This document shows positions 62,254-64,000 of a stretch of 64,000 nt of DNA, one piece after another. Below the pieces are notes generated by a model, which saw only the letters and a list, made by a program, of their open reading frames with translations, searched no databases and was not told where the DNA came from. Source of the DNA: Pseudomonas taiwanensis DSM 21245 (GTDB lineage Bacteria > Pseudomonadota > Gammaproteobacteria > Pseudomonadales > Pseudomonadaceae); the NCBI RefSeq assembly GCF_000425785.1, contig NZ_AUEC01000019.1, forward strand, positions 84,730 to 148,729, written 5' to 3'. Position numbers and translations under genes: made by a program. How positions within the stretch are numbered: the stretch's first letter is position 1; each line of letters opens with the position of its first letter.

Positions 62254-63324
62254 TCACAGGCCTTCGAAGAAGTGGTCGACCCGCTGGCGGCTCAGCCCGC
62301 TCAAAGTCGGCGGATTCCAGCGTGGTTGTTTGTCCTTGTCGACGATCAGGGCGCGTACGCCTTCGATGATATCGCCGTGCTGGAACCACTGGCGGTCCAG
62401 GTGCAACTCCATGGCGAAGCAGTCTTCCAGTGCCAGGTGGCGGCCTCGGCGCAGCATCTCCAAGGTCACTGCCATGGCCAGCGGCGAACGGCTTTCCAGC
62501 AGGTCGGCTGTGGCTATGGCCCACGGGCGACTGTCACCGATGCTGACCGCGCGCAGTTGCTCGATGATTGCGAGCGGGTCGGGTTGGGCGAAGAAGTGGT
62601 CGATGACGGGGCGCAGCTTTTCCAGAGGGGCATCGTTCAGGGTCTGGGTGCCGAGGGTGGCCATCAGGTTTTGCAGGTCCTTGAGTGGGTATTCGCCGAA
62701 CGTGATGTTATCCAGGCCTTGCTCCAGGGCAGTGAGGGCGTCGCTGGCCAGGTACCAGTCGGCCAGCCCGCAGTACAAGGCATCGGCGGCCTGGATCTGC
62801 ACGCCACTGACCCCCAGGTAGATGCCTAGTTCACCGGGAATGCGCGGCAGGAAATAACTGCCGCCCACGTCCGGGAAGTAACCGATGCCCACCTCGGGCA
62901 TGCCCAGGCGGCTGCGCTCGGTGACGATGCGCAGGTCCGCGCCTTGGGCCAGGCCCATGCCGCCGCCGAGGGTGAAACCGTCCATCAGCACCAGAACCGG
63001 TTTGCGGTAGCGATGGATGAGCAGGTCGAGGGCATATTCCTCGACGAAGAAATCTTCGTGAAGCCTGTCACCAGCCTTGAAGCTGTCATGCAGCGAGCGG
63101 ATATCGCCACCGGCGCAGAAGCCCTTGGGGCCTTCGCCGCGCAGAACCACGGCCTTTACCTGTGCGTCCTCGGCCCACCGGTCCAAGTGCTGGCGCAGGC
63201 TGCGCACCATGTCGAGGGTCAGGGCGTTGAGGCCGGTAGGGCGGTTGAGGGTGAGGTGGCCAATGTGGTTGCGAACCTCGGCCAAAACGTGATCCGTTGC
63301 CGAGATGTGAGCATGCGCGGTCAT
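62254..63324 (-). CDS. 3-hydroxyisobutyryl-CoA hydrolase (enoyl-CoA hydratase family)
   Basis: The 356-residue crotonase-family protein is longer than enoyl-CoA hydratases and has the HIBYL-CoA hydrolase blocks: [28 protein letters not shown] (oxyanion and acyl-CoA site), [46 protein letters not shown] with the catalytic glutamate in MPEVGIG. It cleaves 3-hydroxyisobutyryl-CoA in valine breakdown. It is the first gene of a pair with the acyl-CoA dehydrogenase. GGGAGAACGCG precedes the ATG. Confidence 0.9.
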   Translation of the reverse strand: MTAHAHISATDHVLAEVRNHIGHLTLNRPTGLNALTLDMVRSLRQHLDRWAEDAQVKAVVLRGEGPKGFCAGGDIRSLHDSFKAGDRLHEDFFVEEYALDLLIHRYRKPVLVLMDGFTLGGGMGLAQGADLRIVTERSRLGMPEVGIGYFPDVGGSYFLPRIPGELGIYLGVSGVQIQAADALYCGLADWYLASDALTALEQGLDNITFGEYPLKDLQNLMATLGTQTLNDAPLEKLRPVIDHFFAQPDPLAIIEQLRAVSIGDSRPWAIATADLLESRSPLAMAVTLEMLRRGRHLALEDCFAMELHLDRQWFQHGDIIEGVRALIVDKDKQPRWNPPTLSGLSRQRVDHFFEGL

Positions 63325-63719
63325 CGCGTTCTCCCTGCTTTGTTATTGATTTTCCAAGTGAAGTCTGGAGTGCGCTGGAGTGTCGCAGGATCGTGGCATG
63401 CGAATTTACCGTGCACAATCGACAAATCTGCAGGGGTGTCCTGCATTTTTGCCTTATGTGCGCGCCTTCCGGACAAGTCATGCAACTTTAGCGCTGTCGC
63501 GTCCCCGCGTCGTCCGTCGCTGGCCACCTTCGATCCTTGCACCGTGAAACATCACGCTTACCGATCTCGCCCGATGTAGTCCGTATCCCACGAGTCGTGT
63601 CGAACTGCATCTGACATACATGGGAAGCGCGTCCCCGTACTGTTCTCGCACCGCGACTTGCCACGTTCACCTGTCAGGTCGCAGTCGTTTTCACTACGTT
63701 TTCCTAAAGGAGGACAGGG
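63325..63719. other. Intergenic region upstream of the vgrG remnant
   Basis: This 395-bp region holds no supported gene. It ends with a very strong ribosome site, TAAAGGAGG (about 63705-63713), ahead of the vgrG-type ATG. The central part has lower GC and no clear hairpin. Confidence 0.5.
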
Positions 63720-63992
63720 ATGTTTGCCGCCGCGAACCAGACCCATTTCAGCTTGCACATCGACGGCCTGGAGCACGATTTCCAGGTCCTCGCCTTCAAC
63801 GGCACGGAAGCCATCAGCCACGCCTGTGCCATTGACCTCGAGCTGGTGAGCGAATGCCCTTCGCTGGACCTGGAACGCCTGCTACACAAACCCGCTTTCC
63901 TCCAGCTCGGCGATGCCGGCCGTGGCCTGCACGGCCTGAGCCCTCCCGCCAACCCGGCCAAGCGCCCGCTGGGCAGTGAGGTGCTGGCATGA
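63720..63992 (+). pseudogene. vgrG: Collapsed type VI secretion VgrG gene (N-terminal 70 residues only)
   Basis: The 90-residue frame begins with a typical VgrG start (MFAAANQTHFSLHIDGLEHDFQVLAFNGTEAIS, then LELVSECPSLDLERLLHKPAFLQLG). After GRGLHG the usual VgrG continuation is missing in every frame, and about 20 residues rich in P/A end at TGA 63990-63992. The likeliest reading is an internal deletion joining the first part of VgrG to its last codons. The final ATGA overlaps a possible next gene. A full VgrG would be some 600-700 residues and form the T6SS spike; this one cannot. Confidence 0.7.
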
Positions 63993-64000
63993 GTGGCGAA
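63989..64000 (+). CDS. Possible start of a gene coupled to the vgrG remnant
   Basis: ATG AGT GGC GAA begins inside the ATGA at the end of the vgrG remnant and runs off the window. VgrG genes are often followed by an adaptor (for example DUF4123) or effector gene. Only four codons are visible, so no identity can be given. Confidence 0.35.

Overview
The window is high-GC chromosomal DNA from a fluorescent pseudomonad, most likely the Pseudomonas putida group. The evidence is the dense LysR/GlxA/MFS content, the REP-like GCCGGCTTGCCGGC and CGCGGGTTTACCCGCG palindromes, and gene orders I recall from P. putida. Two remembered orders fit: LysR / aromatic amino acid decarboxylase / MHS transporter / quiC / TetR (14075-21478), and katG / creatinase / transporter / cahR / pssA (30441-39294). 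I saw no tRNA, rRNA, CRISPR array, intact IS element or replication origin.

Layout. 1-2.5 kb: the end of a biotin-dependent carboxyltransferase gene, then a two-gene DNA-repair-type unit (radical SAM plus TIGR03915/DUF4130) behind a LexA box. 2.5-5.6 kb: LysR, an exported PfpI-like protein and a methyltransferase. 5.7-8.1 kb: the carboxynorspermidine synthase/decarboxylase pair. 8.3-13.1 kb: a PLP-dependent dehydratase, LysR, an OPA-type MFS carrier and a FAD amine oxidase-like enzyme. 13.3-21.5 kb: a YebC paralogue, LysR, decarboxylase, MHS transporter, QuiC and TetR. 21.5-30.1 kb: a GlxA regulator, small proteins, a PAS-GGDEF-EAL protein, aldo/keto reductase, EamA exporter, lipoprotein and LysR. 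30.4-39.3 kb: katG, a stray polysaccharide pyruvyl transferase-like gene, the creatine unit (creatinase, MHS carrier, CahR) and pssA. 39.4-44.2 kb: diguanylate cyclase, ppnN, yeiH and its LysR. 44.4-45.2 kb: an AT-rich Rhs C-terminal remnant. 45.4-50.7 kb: a cupin/XRE regulator facing a glnT-glxBCD operon that has a sigma54-type promoter. 50.8-53.3 kb: Lrp, LysE, Nudix and GntR. 53.4-61.0 kb: a catabolic cluster built from Rut-like parts. 61.1-63.3 kb: two valine-type acyl-CoA genes. 63.7-64 kb: a collapsed vgrG.

The best candidate for an undescribed system is 52.6-61.0 kb. A luciferase-family monooxygenase, two closely related flavin reductases, an alpha/beta hydrolase, a DUF1185 'amino acid synthesis' protein, an aldehyde dehydrogenase, a carboxymuconolactone decarboxylase-like protein, an NCS1 nucleobase-type permease and a FadR-type GntR regulator lie together. 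Three near-identical 17-bp sites (TGGTATACCATAATATT type) lie upstream of three separate starts of this set. This looks like one regulon for uptake and oxidative opening of a nitrogen heterocycle, analogous to the Rut uracil pathway but without RutB, RutC or RutE. The substrate is unknown.

Other signals worth following are the LexA-controlled radical SAM/TIGR03915 pair without a uracil-DNA glycosylase domain, a PcaR-like palindrome upstream of quiC, and paired GAAA-N5-TTTCC palindromes with a sigma54 promoter at glnT.
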